A stretch of DNA of 64,000 bases from Pogonophryne albipinna. Taxonomy: Eukaryota; Chordata; Actinopteri; Perciformes; Artedidraconidae. The stretch lies in the NCBI GenBank assembly GCA_028583405.1, contig CM053259.1:20313951-20377950 (forward strand), in the 5' to 3' direction. The notes under the pieces are model-generated. The model was not told the origin of the DNA. It worked only from the letters and a program-made list of their open reading frames with translations, and did no database searches. Of the stretch, positions 24,145-54,212 are shown one piece after another. The first letter of the stretch is position 1. Each line of letters starts with the position of its first letter. The position numbers and the translations under genes are program-made.

Positions 24145-25030
24145 TTAACTCTTCAATACAATACGTTTTCCCATTCAAATGTTCACCCCTAGGGCTATGC
24201 AATGAGTAACACTAATGACAGACTTGAAAGACGCATGTAAAATTTGAAGATAAAATGACACCTTTAACAAACAAAGTAAGAAGTGTCTGACTTTCCTTAT
24301 GTCTTTGTCCACTGCACTGCCTCAAATGATCTCTTGTTACAGGAGGCACTTCAGAGACAGTACATTACTTCAAAAATAAAAGCCATTGACTGACATTTAT
24401 TGGATATTATTAATAATAATTTGCGTTTTTTTTTTACCATTTCAGTGTTATATTTAATTTATGTAATGTTATGTAAATATGAATGAGATTTATTTCTTGA
24501 AAAAAAATATTTTAAATGAAAACTATAGGCTCCACTTCCATGTATGATCCATGATGATGAAGTGACAAGGCAGTTCCTTGAACTTGGCATTTTAAATAAA
24601 TTTCAATTTATGTATAAAACAATTTTTTAAATGTCTTTATTTAGTACCATTGCAAAGACAATCTCTATTTATTCAACATATATAATGAATGTGAGTATTA
24701 GGTCAACGTCATGTATTTTGGTGTCTGCAAAAGTAAGTGACAGTACTTCCACCTTTTCTGTAGAATGACCCCATACACATTAATTCAAAACTGATGGCAT
24801 TATGAACAGAAAACAGAGAGAAAAAAACAATCAGTGGTCCCTCGGCTGTTTTAAGGGCTTTTTTTTTTTTACTTTTGCACAATTTAGGGTTAGGGTTAAC
24901 TCTAACCCTAACTATTTTGATGTATAATATCACGTCTTTCAGAAAAGCAATACATTTTTGGGACATTTTGAGAAACATAATTTTACAAGATGTTACAAAA
25001 AGTACACCAAACGAACCTAGACAACCGACC
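24145..25030. other. AT-rich intergenic stretch with telomere-like palindrome
   Basis: No gene is seen. At about 24885-24914 the sequence reads GGGTTAGGGTTAAC followed by TCTAACCCTAAC, two TTAGGG-type units facing two CCCTAA-type units. Confidence 0.55.
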
Positions 25031-25300
25031 AATCAGATGCGAGCTCTCCGTGTGACAGTTGGTCCCGCGCATGCGCAGTCCTCTTTTCTCTCTGGCATCC
25101 ACAACAACACACCGAAGCGGGCCAGTCAGTCTCCCCCCTCCGCTCACATCAGCATCGTCCCCGGTCCGGTGGCAGAGAGAGGATGGTTCAGCGGAACAGC
25201 AGCCGGGGATGCGAATGACAGTGAGAAGATAATGGCCCTCGATATACGCAGGTTCCCCAATGTGCGACTGGTGATCAAGTGAAACGACTGTGTGAGTAAA
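25031..25300 (+). promoter_or_regulatory. ankib1: ankib1 promoter and non-coding first exon (inferred)
   Basis: A CpG-rich island contains GCGCATGCGC at about 25066-25075, a perfect NRF1 palindrome, typical of housekeeping promoters. It ends in a plausible donor (GACTGT followed by GTGAGT, near 25291-25296). It is the nearest CpG block upstream of the ankib1 start exon, whose own acceptor lies at 28468-28469, so a first intron of about 3.2 kb is inferred. Confidence 0.6.
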
Positions 25301-27245
25301 TGAGATGTGATGTTGTGGTGCTGGACGTAGTTGAGGCTAACGCTAACGTGAGAGAAAGCTAGCTTCGGTAACGGCTGGAAGGTACGCTGCTTTCGGGGTG
25401 TTAACGTCTTCCCACTGCGCCTTCACAGCTGTGGGGACACGTTGACACCCTAAGGTAACGCTGTTTTATCGGCAGAATATGGGACACCCTAACACTCGCT
25501 TTCCTCTTTCGGTAATGACATTCCCAGTCAGTGTGTTGAACAAAGGAGCTTTAACCGAGGGGCCGCATGGACAGAAACATGCAAAGAGAAGTGAGTTTGT
25601 TTTGTGCTCCATTTCATGCTGACACACTTCTTCAGGGATAACCACACGAGGTCTGACCTGGATATGTAGCTGATTGACGGTGACCTAGCTAATTTTGGTG
25701 AATGCAAAAGTAAGAATTGAGGAAACTCACTGTGCAGGTGTGACTTTACCTCCCCCTTATAAGTTTGATGTCTTTAATGACAACCTGCTTTTGTCAGTTT
25801 ATACTGAGGCATGATCCACCCTTATTTTTGACTGAGGTGTCTGTTTTGATGTCTATCAGGTGGCAGCTAGTTGTGATAACAGTAAAGGCAACAGAGAGTG
25901 GGTGGGTTTTATTTCAAAGGAATATGATGTTGATACTCACAAAGTAGTTACTGTAGATTTGATTGTTAAGGTGTTGGCAGGTAGGCCTGACTTTTTAATA
26001 ATGTACTTATGTCTGCAGCTTATCAAAGTTGGACTCCTTTCAAAGACCTGAGATGCATATCAGTGTAATATTGATATGTATGTCAGACAGTAACCCTGGT
26101 AGGAATGCAATAAATAATTGTTTAGATTAGATCTGAAAGCAACAGTCACATAGTTGATTGCCAGAAAGTTACTCTGAAATTATTTGTTCTAAAAACTCAA
26201 TCATAAAAGGAAAGATATGCTGCTTTTTTGTTTCACATTGAGATTAATGTCCAAGTTTTGGACTGCTGGCTGTTTCCAACATTTTTCATATATTTGGTCG
26301 AATAATCAACTGAACCTTTGTTCAATAGCAATAATTCTGTATTGGAAATGATGAATACAAACAACGCTTATCCAACTAAATCTGTTTTGCTGATAAATCG
26401 ATTAATTGTTTATAGAGTGTCAGATACACAATGTCCTAGCGCACAAGGGGATGTTTTTTTAATGTTTTGTTTAAACATCAGTAGAAACTGTGGATCAATA
26501 TATTGACCACCCCTTTAAGCTCTCCCCCTTGCGTGTATTTATAAAGAAGCCCAAAGACAATCTCACCAGGAAAATCCTCTTAAATTGCAATATTGCTTGT
26601 AAAACCTTGTAAAGTAGCTTCTTGTCTTAATGTGTGTGTAGCTGGTTGGGTTTCAGAGGAAGCATGAATGCTATGACTGGAGTTCCCATCAGCAGGAATC
26701 ATCAGACAAACATTTCCCGACAACATTCATGTGTTTGGGATTCTTGAGTTCATGAGTCATGAAGTCTCCATTATCACATTACCTAAAATGGGGAATACCG
26801 TATGGACTAGAGGCCTGTTCTTTGTATATCTGTGGCACAAGTGTAACTTAAAGTTGTTGCTTTCTAAATTATTTATATACCTTTCTATGTTTCTGGATGT
26901 ATTTCCAGCTAATAATATTGCCCAGGCGACAAGAAGTGAAACACTTTCTCAGCCTCACTTAAACCAACCAAAGAGTGACGTGTGGGCTCAAAGAGCTTTG
27001 GGTATAGTAGATAATTGCGCTGTCACTGCCAAGCTCAAACTTTAAGTTCCCTGGAATTCCAAAGTTCCTCCATGTCCAGACTTCCTGTCCTTATTTAGTC
27101 TGAGACACAGAGAGACTGCCAGAGATACACAGAGGGGTGAAGTGAACTGGAAGTAAACCAGTGTGCACAAAACAGAGAGCCAAGCAGACATACTGACCTA
27201 ATAACTATAGTAACCCCCCCCCCCCACCACCACAAACATCCCTTT

Positions 27246-27284
<39 letters not shown>

Positions 27285-28469
27285 CTAAACCGGTCTACTG
27301 CATGCATCGCAGGAGCAGCACGTAAAAGATGTTGGCTTTAATTCGCCAGTGGTTGCAGCCTCTGCTCGGCCCGTTTGCCTCAGTCTGTCACCCCGTCTGT
27401 CACTGTGTGTTTTCCCTATCCGTCACTTCATAGAAATGGGAGGCAACGGAGGGGAGGCAGCCAGCCACGTTATTCAAATGTTCCATAGCCCGACGAGCCA
27501 GCGGCCAACTGTAGCCGGGGCTAAAAGAGGCTCTTTGTGGGGGCCAGACAGATGGCCATAGAATGAAGACTGTAATGATACCCTCAACGGCCCAATACAC
27601 CCACACAGACTCCACTCATTACAGAATGTAACCGTGTTTGTGTGTTCAAGACAGAAAAAACAGTGTGTGTGTGAGAGAGAGAGAAAGAAAGAAACAAACC
27701 CATAGAGAGTTTGGTAATACCATGAACGAAATAAAGAAGAACTTATAAAGACAAGTGAATATGTGCGAGAAAGAGTGTTTTCGGTTGTTGCGTGAGGACA
27801 TTTAGAGAGGAAGATGATGAAAAGATTGTGATAACGTGTGAATCTACAGGAGGTTTTATGAGCTGTTGCTCCCTGGGAGAGTGAAGCTGTAGCAGCCATA
27901 GCTATGATTCTTGTGATTCTTTGCTTTAGCGCCTGAGAGGCAAAGTAAAACTGGTTTTGACAAAGTGTATTAGTTTTGCACGGTTTACCACACACTCTCA
28001 TATCGCCAGTTGCAGACTGACAAGCGTGTAAAAACCTCCTAATGTATGCAAATTCTTCATAAAAGCAAACTAACTGGCCTCGCAGTGGCCAGCTGTGATA
28101 ATATTGACCGCTCCTTTCATCAACTGACTTACCAATCGATGGCTTGGATATCATTAACCTTCCCCTCTTGCCTGCCCTCTTTATAATTATCTCTGTCTCT
28201 CTAGCTTCTTCCTTCTGTTTCCCCTCCTCTTTCCGGTGAGATAACATTCTCTCTGCAGTACATCAGCTGATCGATGAATGAGCTGCTTTATCTCTCCCTC
28301 GCTTTCCACCTGTCTACCTACTTCTTCACTTTCTGTCTTGTTTTTCCAGCTTTGTCCTTCTTTCACAAGTACCTTTTCCCCCCGCTCATTTTCATTCTTT
28401 CCTCTACTCATGTGCTTCTTTCCACTCTCTTTTTCCTCTCATTAATCTAAGTGTTTCTTTTATTAACAG
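25301..28469 (+). other. ankib1: ankib1 intron 1 (inferred)
   Basis: Non-coding sequence. It contains a C-run and CA microsatellite at about 27215-27286 and AG/GT-rich low complexity near 27660-27700. No inserted gene was recognised. Confidence 0.5.
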
Positions 28470-28615
28470 GGCAGGAAAACACAAAACCATGTTGCTCTAA
28501 GTTGTGACCTGCGGTGAACGGCGGAGGAGGAAGGGGAGGCGCAGGCAGGCAGGCGGGCAGGCGTAAGGGCTTCTGCCACAGCTCCCTTTAGACGGCCTTT
28601 TGCAAGCTTGAAGCC

Positions 28616-44798
<16,183 letters not shown>

Positions 44799-47700
44799 CG
44801 GAACAACGTGGAGAGAGAAGGTTAAGACAAAGAGAGGTGGAAGAAAGTCAAAGACTGCGGAAAACATGAGAAATAATGGCGATGCCTCAATGAAAGATGT
44901 TCTTAGGAGTGTTTACTGTGTGTATTATACTGTATCTAGAGAGGACACAAAACCCTGCGGACTTTCTTCAGTTACGATGATGTCATATGCAGTTTCATTT
45001 CACTTTTTTATTTTTAAAGTGCTTTTGTCTGCTCTAAAACAGACAAAATATTAGTGTTGAATTGCAAAGTACATCAATGGAAAGCTACTGATATCATAAC
45101 ACATAAAATGCTGCACATGTTTTCTTCCTTTATTTATTCCCTGTAGTTTTCTTCTCCGTTTGTTCAGGGTGAAGTTTTGGTTCTGATCGTGCTGGAATCC
45201 AAACTTGCCTCGTATTCTCACACCTTTTATTATTGTCACACCACGAGCCTCCTGCAGCCAAATATGATGTAACCTTGGAGCTGGTTGAGCGTACTGTACA
45301 ATCAGAGGGCCTGGTTCTGATGCTTGGACCTTCTTGCACACTGTGCCTGCTTTGTTAGGGAGCCAACACACTGCTGTTTGGTAGACTGCAAGGAACCATG
45401 ATACACTCTCCTCTGCTTTTTGTTTGGGAGTTGTTGAACCCCCTATTTTTCCTTCTCACTGCAACACCCAGTCTTTATCACAAATGACCTTTCATTCACG
45501 GTTCTGTGTTTAACACCTGCTTTGGCTCAGTTTTCAATGTGCATAATTAAAAATATATATTATAATGATTTTTTGTGTCAAAGTTGACATGGAATACATT
45601 ACGGACAATTAAGTTTTACAGTTTTATATTTTTCTAATTTAAAAAAGAATTGATTAAACTAAGATGCTGTAATTTAAGTCTAGAGTCTGACACTACAGTG
45701 AGTCACATATTCAAACACCTTTTTATGTTGAAAAGTAAAATATATCAAGTCAGTAAAGACTAAAGAAATTCTTTGTCAACAGTCTTATGATGTTGATTAG
45801 TTAATTTAATCAACATCTGTAGACTTGAGTTTTCCATAGATAATCATGCAAAAACAACCCTTTTAAATGTTCTGTTTACCACAGATGCGTTTAAGAGTCA
45901 TTCAGTGTTAAAAAAGCTTTTATAAAAATGACTAAACGACATATTAAAAAGTGTAATTGAGAAGAGACGACTACACTTTGTTCATTGAGCCAAAGCAATC
46001 AGACAATATTGTTCATGGAAACACTAGTCTAGTTTGTTTTGATCATATCTATTCCACTGCTGATGACGAGTACAGTGTGCTGTTTAGAGATGGGAAATGG
46101 GTTGGGTTTTTACTGTCATTTATCCTCTTTTTTTATTTCCTTATTCCTAATCAGAGATGATTTTTTTCCAGTTAAGACCTGAGTCGTTGAGTCCGTGTGC
46201 CTTTTTTGTTCGAGTCGTATTTGTTTATTTGTTGGTATTTATTAGTGTCATTACTTTTGAAACATGCTAAACACACCACTGTGGCTGCTGCCGTACACTG
46301 AGATGCACATTCGTTTTATTTATCCTCAAACCTGAGATTTATTATATTTTACCTTATCCCCGGAGAAAAACTGCTATGACACCAAGTCAAATTATTTCAG
46401 AGTTTCCCCTAGATTTAACAAATCCTTTGATCTCAACGTTGTTCAAATGTAGTTGGCCTTTGACTTTTCTTGAAAAGCCAAGTAGCACTCTGAGACCTGG
46501 GATGTCACTTTAAACTTCTATCTTAAAACTTTATTGCCCAACTGTAATGTTTACACAAGAACTAGACACTGCCTGTTGTGTTGAGATATGATCTGGTGCT
46601 CTTGGGACTGAAATGAAAATGGAGTGTTTTTTATCATACTTTCACGGCAGGACACGCTTATGTAAAGATATCCTGATTTTGTTGAAAACAGTGTGATATG
46701 CAATCAAAAATGCATAACTTATAATGGAGAGTTTGAGTTTTAAGCTTGTTTGAGGTCTGGAGTGCTCTATGACATGACACAAAACCCTAAAATATCACCT
46801 TTTCTTCTCTAAACTGTGAAGGTGTTGACAGAGACATTTCATTATGTGAGGAGAGCTGGTGTCACCCAGAACATTTCAACATTGTTTCCCGAGGAATGGT
46901 TTAATCAACATTTATTTTAGGTTGCATTGTTGCACCAGGATACACATTGGAAAAGTCTGGGGTCTTTTAATTTGCACAGGCATGCTGTCGATGTGTTGCA
47001 CTAATCCAGTGCAAGATGTGGAGGACTGATGAGGGTGGCTTTTATTATTATGATGATATTTTCCTTTTACATGTTCTAAGAATGGGATTTATGGGGTCAA
47101 GGGAAGGGTCCTGTGCCAGTTTGCACTCCATAAATAATGTTTATATTTTAAAGATTCCTCAATCAACCACTACAGAGTTTGAAAAAAAGAAATTGCACTT
47201 CATAGATTATACTTGATACATTCCCAGTCAGTCCATAAGAGAGGTTTGATGTGTGGCCAAAACTGTAAATGAAAGTGTCAGTGCAAAGTTTACTCTCAAT
47301 AAAAACAACTGAAAGTGTCTCGCTCTATGTTTTTCTTTCTGTGGCGGTGATTTCCAAAACCATCAACAAAAATCTGCGAAAGAGAGAATATTCTCATTGG
47401 ATCATAAGCTTAACGTGTTTTAGCTGTGCGGCTGCCATCTGCAGTTTTCTACTTGTAGTACCATGCATGCCAAACATGATCAGAAACCTATTACAACAGT
47501 ATGTTGATTGCAAATAACAAGTCATCTAAAAAGTAACATTCATTGAGTATGTATCTCAAAACATCATGCCAGGGCTGCAGACAAAATTAAACAATATGTA
47601 TTATAACTATATATATATATATATATATTAAACTACAACACTGACAAACCTGCTATACATTTATCAATATCTTTCCACAGCTCCTACTTAAAAACATTAA

Positions 47701-48050
47701 ATGTAAATCTTATTTAGACCTACCTCTTCTCCATAGCGCATGGCACTTTGTAGATTGTTGCTTTAAATGGTCTATTATTTTTACTACATGGCTGTTATTA
47801 TTTAATTATTTTAATTGTACCTTCTTATTTGTATTTTTACCTATTTTATGGTTTGAGCTGAGTGATTTTTTTGTTTTTTAGTCATTTATTTATTTCACCT
47901 ACCTAGGTCTGGAGGTTTTAAAGCTCTTTTCAAATAAAGCTGTATTGTATAAAAGCATGTTTCAGGATTTAATTCACATAATGAGAAATTATTTCCAAGT
48001 GAAACTAGGATAAAGTTTACCTTGAAACACGTTTAAAAAACCCTCTTTAT
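44799..48050 (+). other. ankib1 3' UTR and intergenic stretch
   Basis: AT-rich DNA following the ankib1 stop. AATAAA occurs at 47298-47303 and 47933-47938, either of which could end the transcript. A short (TA) run lies at about 47611-47629. No other gene was recognised. Confidence 0.5.
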
Positions 48051-48258
48051 TCCATGGTGTTCATGATGTTCTCTCCTCCACCGTCACGCGGCGCTGTTGT
48101 TTTCTCTTGCAGTTTCCACCTTCGCTGTCGCTCTTGTCATGACGTCGTATCAGCGCGCCCGAAACGTAACGCATACAACAGCGGCGGCCTGTGTTTTCAC
48201 TCGACTGCTGTAATTTTTACCTTTTGTGGAGGATTTGTCTCTACAGTCCATCACAATC
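48051..48258 (+). promoter_or_regulatory. snrpd1: snrpd1 promoter / 5' UTR region
   Basis: A CpG-containing block immediately upstream of the SmD1 start. It includes a CRE-like TGACGTCG at 48140-48147 and GCGCGCCCGAAACG. No TATA box is obvious, as is usual for housekeeping splicing genes. Confidence 0.55.
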
Positions 48259-51200
48259 ATGAAACTCGTCAGGTAAGTGATCGTGAAAAATATCTGTTTA
48301 TCTAATGCTGTGATGAGAGGCGATGAAAGCGAAGCGGAGCTGACGGATGGAGGAAGATGTTTAACTGAGATCAGGCGGGAAGAAGAAGAGAGCGGAATGA
48401 ATGGAGGCTCTTTGGTGTTCAATGACTGCTGGCTCTACAATAAACTCACTCAAAATACACACTCACAAGCGTAGTGTTTAACTAACTAGTAAAACGTGCA
48501 TTTCAATGTGAAGTCCTGCAGGTATCATAGCAACAATATTTGCTAACTAACTTGATCAGACAGTGACATAAAGGTTAGCTTGTGTTAGCTCACAGGCCCG
48601 GACTGTATTTGTTTGCAAAGTTATTGTTTAATGCATTCAGTGATATTATTTTTGAAAGCATCGCCGAAGTCAACAATGCATTTAGTTTGTTAATGTTACT
48701 TATCTAATAAAAGGAGTGGATTTGCTATGTGAATCAAACCCTGCAGAGTACTTTTGTTTTGGTGCTGAATGCTACACAGCCAGTGGCTAACTTTGGCTAG
48801 TTACTGTAGCTAACTTCAGGCTAGTCTTTTGTTTTACACGATGTATAACGGTGAATTAACATAATTCTTAAACAAAAGAGAAAGGGCAATGTTCAACTTA
48901 AAGATATGTGTTCACACTGTAATCTTGTTTTATTGCTACTCGCAGGTTTTTGATGAAACTCAGCCATGAGACGGTCACCATTGAACTGAAGAATGGCACC
49001 CAGGTCCATGGCACAATCACGGGTAAGATCCATCTGCTGCTTTATTACAATGTGTTGGCAAGCCTCCCTCACAGGGAAGCTGCAGTCAATTGTGTTCTTA
49101 ACGTCATGACACACTTTAAGTCAAATGTTATCCATTGTTCTCCCACAGGTGACAATACATACACCATATAACCATATACATATAAACCTGTACCCAATTA
49201 ATTAGGATTACCTCAAATGAATGCACGGCAATCCAACAGTGCTTCTTTACATCGTACCTCCGTTGAAGCTTTATTTTGTAGTAGTTGTAACTGCTTTAAA
49301 AGGGCCTGATTGAACTTAAAACACCCCCCAACATGATCATTTGTATATCAACTACGGAAATGTGTAAGCTTGAATTCTTGAAAACAAACTTTTAAACATG
49401 TCTTAACAGTAAGTTAACAAAGAAAATTAAATAAAAAATGGCCATGCTATAAAAGCTTAACTATATCAAAACAACCTTTTTCAAATGCTCTCACAACCTA
49501 TGCAGTATGATCTAATTTCATTACTTCACAAATGCATGTAGTCTTACTAAGTTGTACTTCTTGAAACGCATCTGCTTAAACGGTACGTTCTGTGATGTTT
49601 ATCACGCCTTTACAAGTGTGAGACTGTTTTGATGGAAGTGTTTTAAAGATAGTTTTGCTGTTGATAAACAGGCACTCATTTACTTAAGTTGATTTAAGAA
49701 TCTCCCCCAAGGTTTAATTCTTTGTTCACTGTGGAACCATGCACACTTTCCTCTCGAATTCAAGGGAGCACAGAGGGAATTATTAAGGAACAAATGGTTG
49801 TTTTTAAACTACTTAAAGCTGTTGGATTGTTATTACAATATATGCTTCTACAGTTGTACTCTGATTATCACTTTATGGTTTCATGTAGTACTTTCCTCTC
49901 GGCTTTGTAAATAAGAATGGTGTTGACTTGTCCATGTTAACTTCAATGTTTGTTTTCTTTCTTTTGCCCCATTTTAGGTGTCGATGTGAGCATGAACACC
50001 CACCTGAAGGCGGTTAAGATGACCCTGAAAAACAGGGAGCCCACTCAGCTGGAGTCGCTGAGTATCCGTGGCAACAACATTCGCTACTTCATCCTTCCCG
50101 ACAGCCTCCCACTGGACACCTTGCTGGTTGACATCGAGCCTAAAGTCAAGTCAAAGAAGAGAGAAGCCGGTGAGAAATGTGGAAACATTGAGGTGTTCAG
50201 ATGAGAGATGGAGCATTATGTGTGGCCTCATCTTGTATTCATATTGTTCCTGAGCATTGGGGGTGTTAAAGTTAAAGGACATGTCTACAGTTGGATTTGC
50301 AAAGGACCAGCGTTTCTATACATTCAGACTTTTCTGTGGGTGTGTTTGAGCTTAAACCAGTTAGATTTTTTTGCAGGCGGACTAACTCAGCATTTGTTTT
50401 TCTATAAATAAGAAACAGCCTACATCAGCAACCTGTGTCAGTGTTAAATCCAACTTGTATAGCACTATAAATGAGCAAGATGTCAACATGATAATAAACA
50501 TGATGCCACTAGCCTAGGGTAACATTTTAAAATGCCAGTCCTCTGACAAAATATCAAACCTGTTTTCCTGAAACTGTCTCAGGGCTTCTTACATTAAAAA
50601 AACCAGAATGTGTCATACCCGCCTAACGGGAAGAAACTCAGCTAACTGACGATACGAACGATTTTTATCAAAACGAAACAGAACTCTCACAAGAGGCGTC
50701 TAAATGAGCCCTTAGCGAAAACGGGCTAATGCTACTTCCGGTCATAACTAGCAAAAACGATCTTTTATACTTCATATTATCTGCACAAACGACATATCAG
50801 CTGAGATTCCACAGATTCCATTGGTATAAGTCTCATCATTGCACGGCCAGAACTCACTGAGCTAGCAGTCAGAACAGAGCAAGAAAACAAGAAACAAGAC
50901 TTTTCTACATCCAACTCGCAGGTTTATTATTGCTTTGAGAAAAAAATATTATTTATTTACCCCTTTTAGAAGTGAAGATATAGTCGTTTGTTCTGGGCAT
51001 TTCATTTTCGAGCCTGAGACCTGAAAAACATGCTTGGGGCTTAACCGGTTAAAATTGCAACAGACCAGCCCCACCCATCGTAAAATGTGACTGGGCGATT
51101 TCTCAACCTTTCTATTGAAATATTGATGTACAGGCCTTAATTACCCACAGCTGATCCCCTTTTATTTACTCTGACCTAAGCAATGAGTCTTCCTCATTAT

Positions 51201-51474
51201 TCTTTGGCTAACATCAATTTAATTGTTTGCTTGACTGCTCTCTGGTTAGTGAGTACTTATTTGGTTCTTAAGAAACTAGAATAATGAAATCCTAATCATT
51301 TGTTTGATGTGAAAATGCTCCATTTGTTATTGACTAAGTTTGTAGAGGTGGCATTTTGACCCATGTGTTTGACCCTCCTGTGTGTTCTTCTCAGTGGCTG
51401 GACGGGGAGGAAGAGGCAGAGGAAGAGGCCGCGGCAGAGGAAGAGGAAGAGGCCGGGGCGGCCCAAGGAGATGA
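48259..51474 (+). CDS. snrpd1: Small nuclear ribonucleoprotein Sm D1
   Basis: Four exons: 48259-48272, 48946-49022, 49978-50169 and 51395-51474 (363 nt, 120 aa; human 119). The protein starts [20 protein letters not shown] and shows the Sm1 motif ([20 protein letters not shown]), the Sm2 motif ([20 protein letters not shown]) and a C-terminal run of Arg-Gly dipeptides encoded by exon 4, ending GGPRR. SmD1 is one of seven Sm proteins forming the ring on U1, U2, U4 and U5 snRNAs; in the family the RG tail is symmetrically dimethylated and bound by SMN. Near-complete identity to the vertebrate protein as I recall it leaves little doubt. The first exon codes only four whole residues plus two bases of the fifth. 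A poly(A) signal AATAAA is at 51717-51722. Confidence 0.97.
50580..51060. repeat. Possible old repeat in snrpd1 intron 3
   Basis: The base composition shifts from surrounding AT-rich intron to a CG-containing stretch (CGATACGAACGATTTTTATC, GAAAACGGGCTAATGC) that ends at a CTTAACCGGTTAA palindrome. It may be a decayed mobile element, but I see no matched inverted ends or target duplication. Confidence 0.3.
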
Positions 51475-51716
51475 TCACCTGGCTTTACGTCTGCTGGCCC
51501 CCACCCCTCTGTTTGTACAGGAATCTTTTTTTTTCCAGAAGAAACATTTTGTGATTTTCCATGTGTTTTTTTGTTTTGTTTTTTGTTCCTTATTTTGTAC
51601 ATTAAAATCCTTGAGGAGGATAAACCTGACTCGGTGTGTCATTGCAGCGTTTGCAGCAGGGCTTATTTTGGTTTGTCATTCGATTGTTTACGAAAAATTA
51701 TGTTTTCATTACACTG

Positions 51717-51722
51717 AATAAA
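51717..51722 (+). terminator. snrpd1: snrpd1 polyadenylation signal
   Basis: AATAAA about 240 bases after the SmD1 stop, within TGAATAAAGAACC, at the expected distance for a short 3' UTR. Confidence 0.7.
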
Positions 51723-52608
51723 GAACCTTTGCATTCAAATGAGTATTCATCTCGTGAAGAGCAGAGAAAAGAAATTCTACACTAACTGAAATTATCCACA
51801 TGTTGAGTTTGTACCCTTATAAGCTGAATTGCTTATGGCTTAACTGTACTCATAAGAATGCAGCACCGTTTTTATTAAATCAAATCTAAACCTTTTGGGG
51901 GTAACTTGTACTTTGAATATCAGAATCAAGTGTTTTTCCACGTACGTTTACACATACAAGGAATTTGGATTGGTGTATGGTGGTTCAAACACAAGGAAAT
52001 AAGTTGTAAGAGAAGGGAAAAAATGTAACTATTATAAAAAGAAAATATTAAAAGAATATACATATTTAACATAATTATGTACACCAATTATAAAGAAACA
52101 AAAAAAACTAGTACAATTAAAAAATATATAACAATCTGCAGTATTGTTTAAAGTGGAGAGCTGGGTGCATTTTTTTTTATAGAGGTAGGGATATATAGAA
52201 ATTTGCAAAAAAATTAAGTGAATATTTAAGGTTATGTAGAAGCACTTCAATTCTGAGGCTTTTTTTGTTGGTTGTGTTTGCAACAGAACATGCAGAGATC
52301 ACCATCTAACCCGGAAGTAATCTATATAAGCCGGCCACCCTCAAATATATTTATATATATTGTTATTTTTAAGTTGCCTCTTCTGTATTTTCAAAAACGT
52401 TGTGTTAGTTAAAATGGGTAAAAGGCTTCCCGGGTTAATAAGTATCTCTCGTTTCAGTCTAAATAGCGCCGCTGCAGCCCGCTCACAAACCCGTCAGTCC
52501 GCATGACGGCGGCGAGGAGCAGTAACCCGAGGGACAGCGTTTGAAAACCGACGTAATATTAACAAATATCACGTTTTAACCTTTAACCATAGACTGTGGC
52601 TGCAACCA
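51723..52608. other. Intergenic stretch
   Basis: AT-rich with poly-A/T runs. A short CpG-richer patch lies at about 52465-52550 (GCGCCGCTGCAGCCCGCTCA, CATGACGGCGGCGAGGAGC), which might be a small promoter or repeat end. No gene is recognised. Confidence 0.4.
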
Positions 52609-54212
52609 TTAACTTCTGTTAGACAGCTATCATACTGAATACATATTTACTGTGAATGTGTGCAAAAATGTATGGCATATAGCTGTCTTAACAGAAGTTA
52701 AATTCATTTCTCACTTATTCTGACAATGTACTTAACCCCAAATAAAAGAACCCAATAAAAAGAGTTGTTAAATAATAGTGAAGTCACGTTGTAATAACAA
52801 TAACTCATCTCTCTCGAGTTTTCCTTTTGAGCTTTGCCAAAAGCCACTGTGTCAATGTTGTCCTACTCGGGTTGCCGTCCGGCGTTGTCCAATATGGCGG
52901 ACCATCTCGCACATGCGCACTGCAGATCGGGCAGAGCTGCAGATCGGGGGCCCTTCTCACTTCTCTTATTTTTCATTTCCTCGCTCCTCGGTCTCACCGG
53001 AAGTTGATTTGTCTGCGCCATCTTGAGTAGCGTCCCAATGGCCTTATTTTTGCCGGAGGAGCGAGGAGCGATAACCGAGGAACCATCAGACCATCCTCCG
53101 ATGAGATCCTCAGACACTCACCCAGCCCCTTACTGTGTATCGCTCACTGATTGGACGATGCAGCGCATGCACTGATCTGATGCTTCTTGACATGAGAGCA
53201 GAGTGAAGAAAATACATGAACCTCACGGGAGTCACTCCTCAGTTTATACCGTGTTTTGTTTCAATTCATGTATCATTTAGTTACACATATGTGATATATC
53301 TGAACAACAAAGTGGTCAAAAATCATTTTTTGGAAACATTTTCATGATCGCTTTTTTAGTTTTACATTTTCATTTATTGTCATTTCCATTCAATCAGTCA
53401 TTAAGTGCTATTTAAAATGTTAATTTGCTACATATCCAAACAAACAAACAAAGTGTGCAATCCAATGAATGTTAATCTAACTGGGTTTTGATAGATAACA
53501 TATCTCTTTTTCTTCTCTCAATTATTTTATTTCTATTGTGCACTCTAATCAATATTAATCGAACTATTGTTCGTTTATACATTTTAAGAATGGCGTTTAT
53601 CTTTTTTGAGAATTAGTTCTTATTTTATTTTATTTATTTGGGTCTACAACAGATGATACAAATGTTTGTGTCAGTAAACGTGTACTAACAGAGGCGGGAG
53701 TGTGTGTGGAAATAACGGGGACAGAGCTGCTGTCAGACGATCAGCTGTGCAGCGTCATCACAAACGGACACGCTCCGGAGGAAAGGACGTCCCATTGCTC
53801 TTAAAACTAATTTCCCTGCTTCTCGTGGTTTCCTTGCATCTCTCCATGCTTCCCTGGTGGGAGGGACTAGACGCAGGGAAACGACGCAAGTGAGGGACGC
53901 AAGGAATCCATTTAACCGAAGTGAGAAGGACCCCTGCAGATCTGCAGCTCTGCCCTAGGACAACATTGACACAGTGGCTTTTGGCAAAGCTCAAAAATAA
54001 AACTCGAGAGAGATGAGTTATTGTTATTACAACGTGACTTCACTATTATTTAACAACTCTTTTTATTGGGTTCTTTTATTTGGGGTTAAGTACATTGTCA
54101 GAATAAGTGAGAAATAGATTTAACTTCTGTTAGACAGCTATCATACTAAATACATATTTACTGTGAATGTGTGCAAAAATGTATGACATATAGCTGTCTA
54201 ACAGAAGTTAAA
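52609..54212. mobile_element. Fold-back element with long inverted arms and terminal hairpins
   Basis: Arms of roughly 270-360 bases face each other: about 52703-52972 and 53925-54119. They share, in inverted order, TTCTCACTTATTCTGACAAT, TACTTAACCCCAAATAAAAG, GTCACGTTGTAATAACAATA, TTTTGCCAAAG-type sequence and GGCAGAGCTGCAGATC. Each outer end carries a 94-bp hairpin (52609-52702 and 54120-54213) with TTAACTTCTGTTAGACAGCT stems. The left arm has an extra segment of about 60-70 bases (about 52866-52930) absent from the right arm. The 0.95-kb centre has no recognised transposase. Confidence 0.8.

Noticed and set aside
24885..24914. Chromosome end
   Set aside because: Only a few telomere-like units in a palindrome, with genes on both sides.
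27474..28247. 257-aa minus-strand frame in the inferred ankib1 first intron
   Set aside because: No domain or homologue was recognised and its composition is that of low-complexity intronic DNA; no supporting splice or promoter signals were seen.
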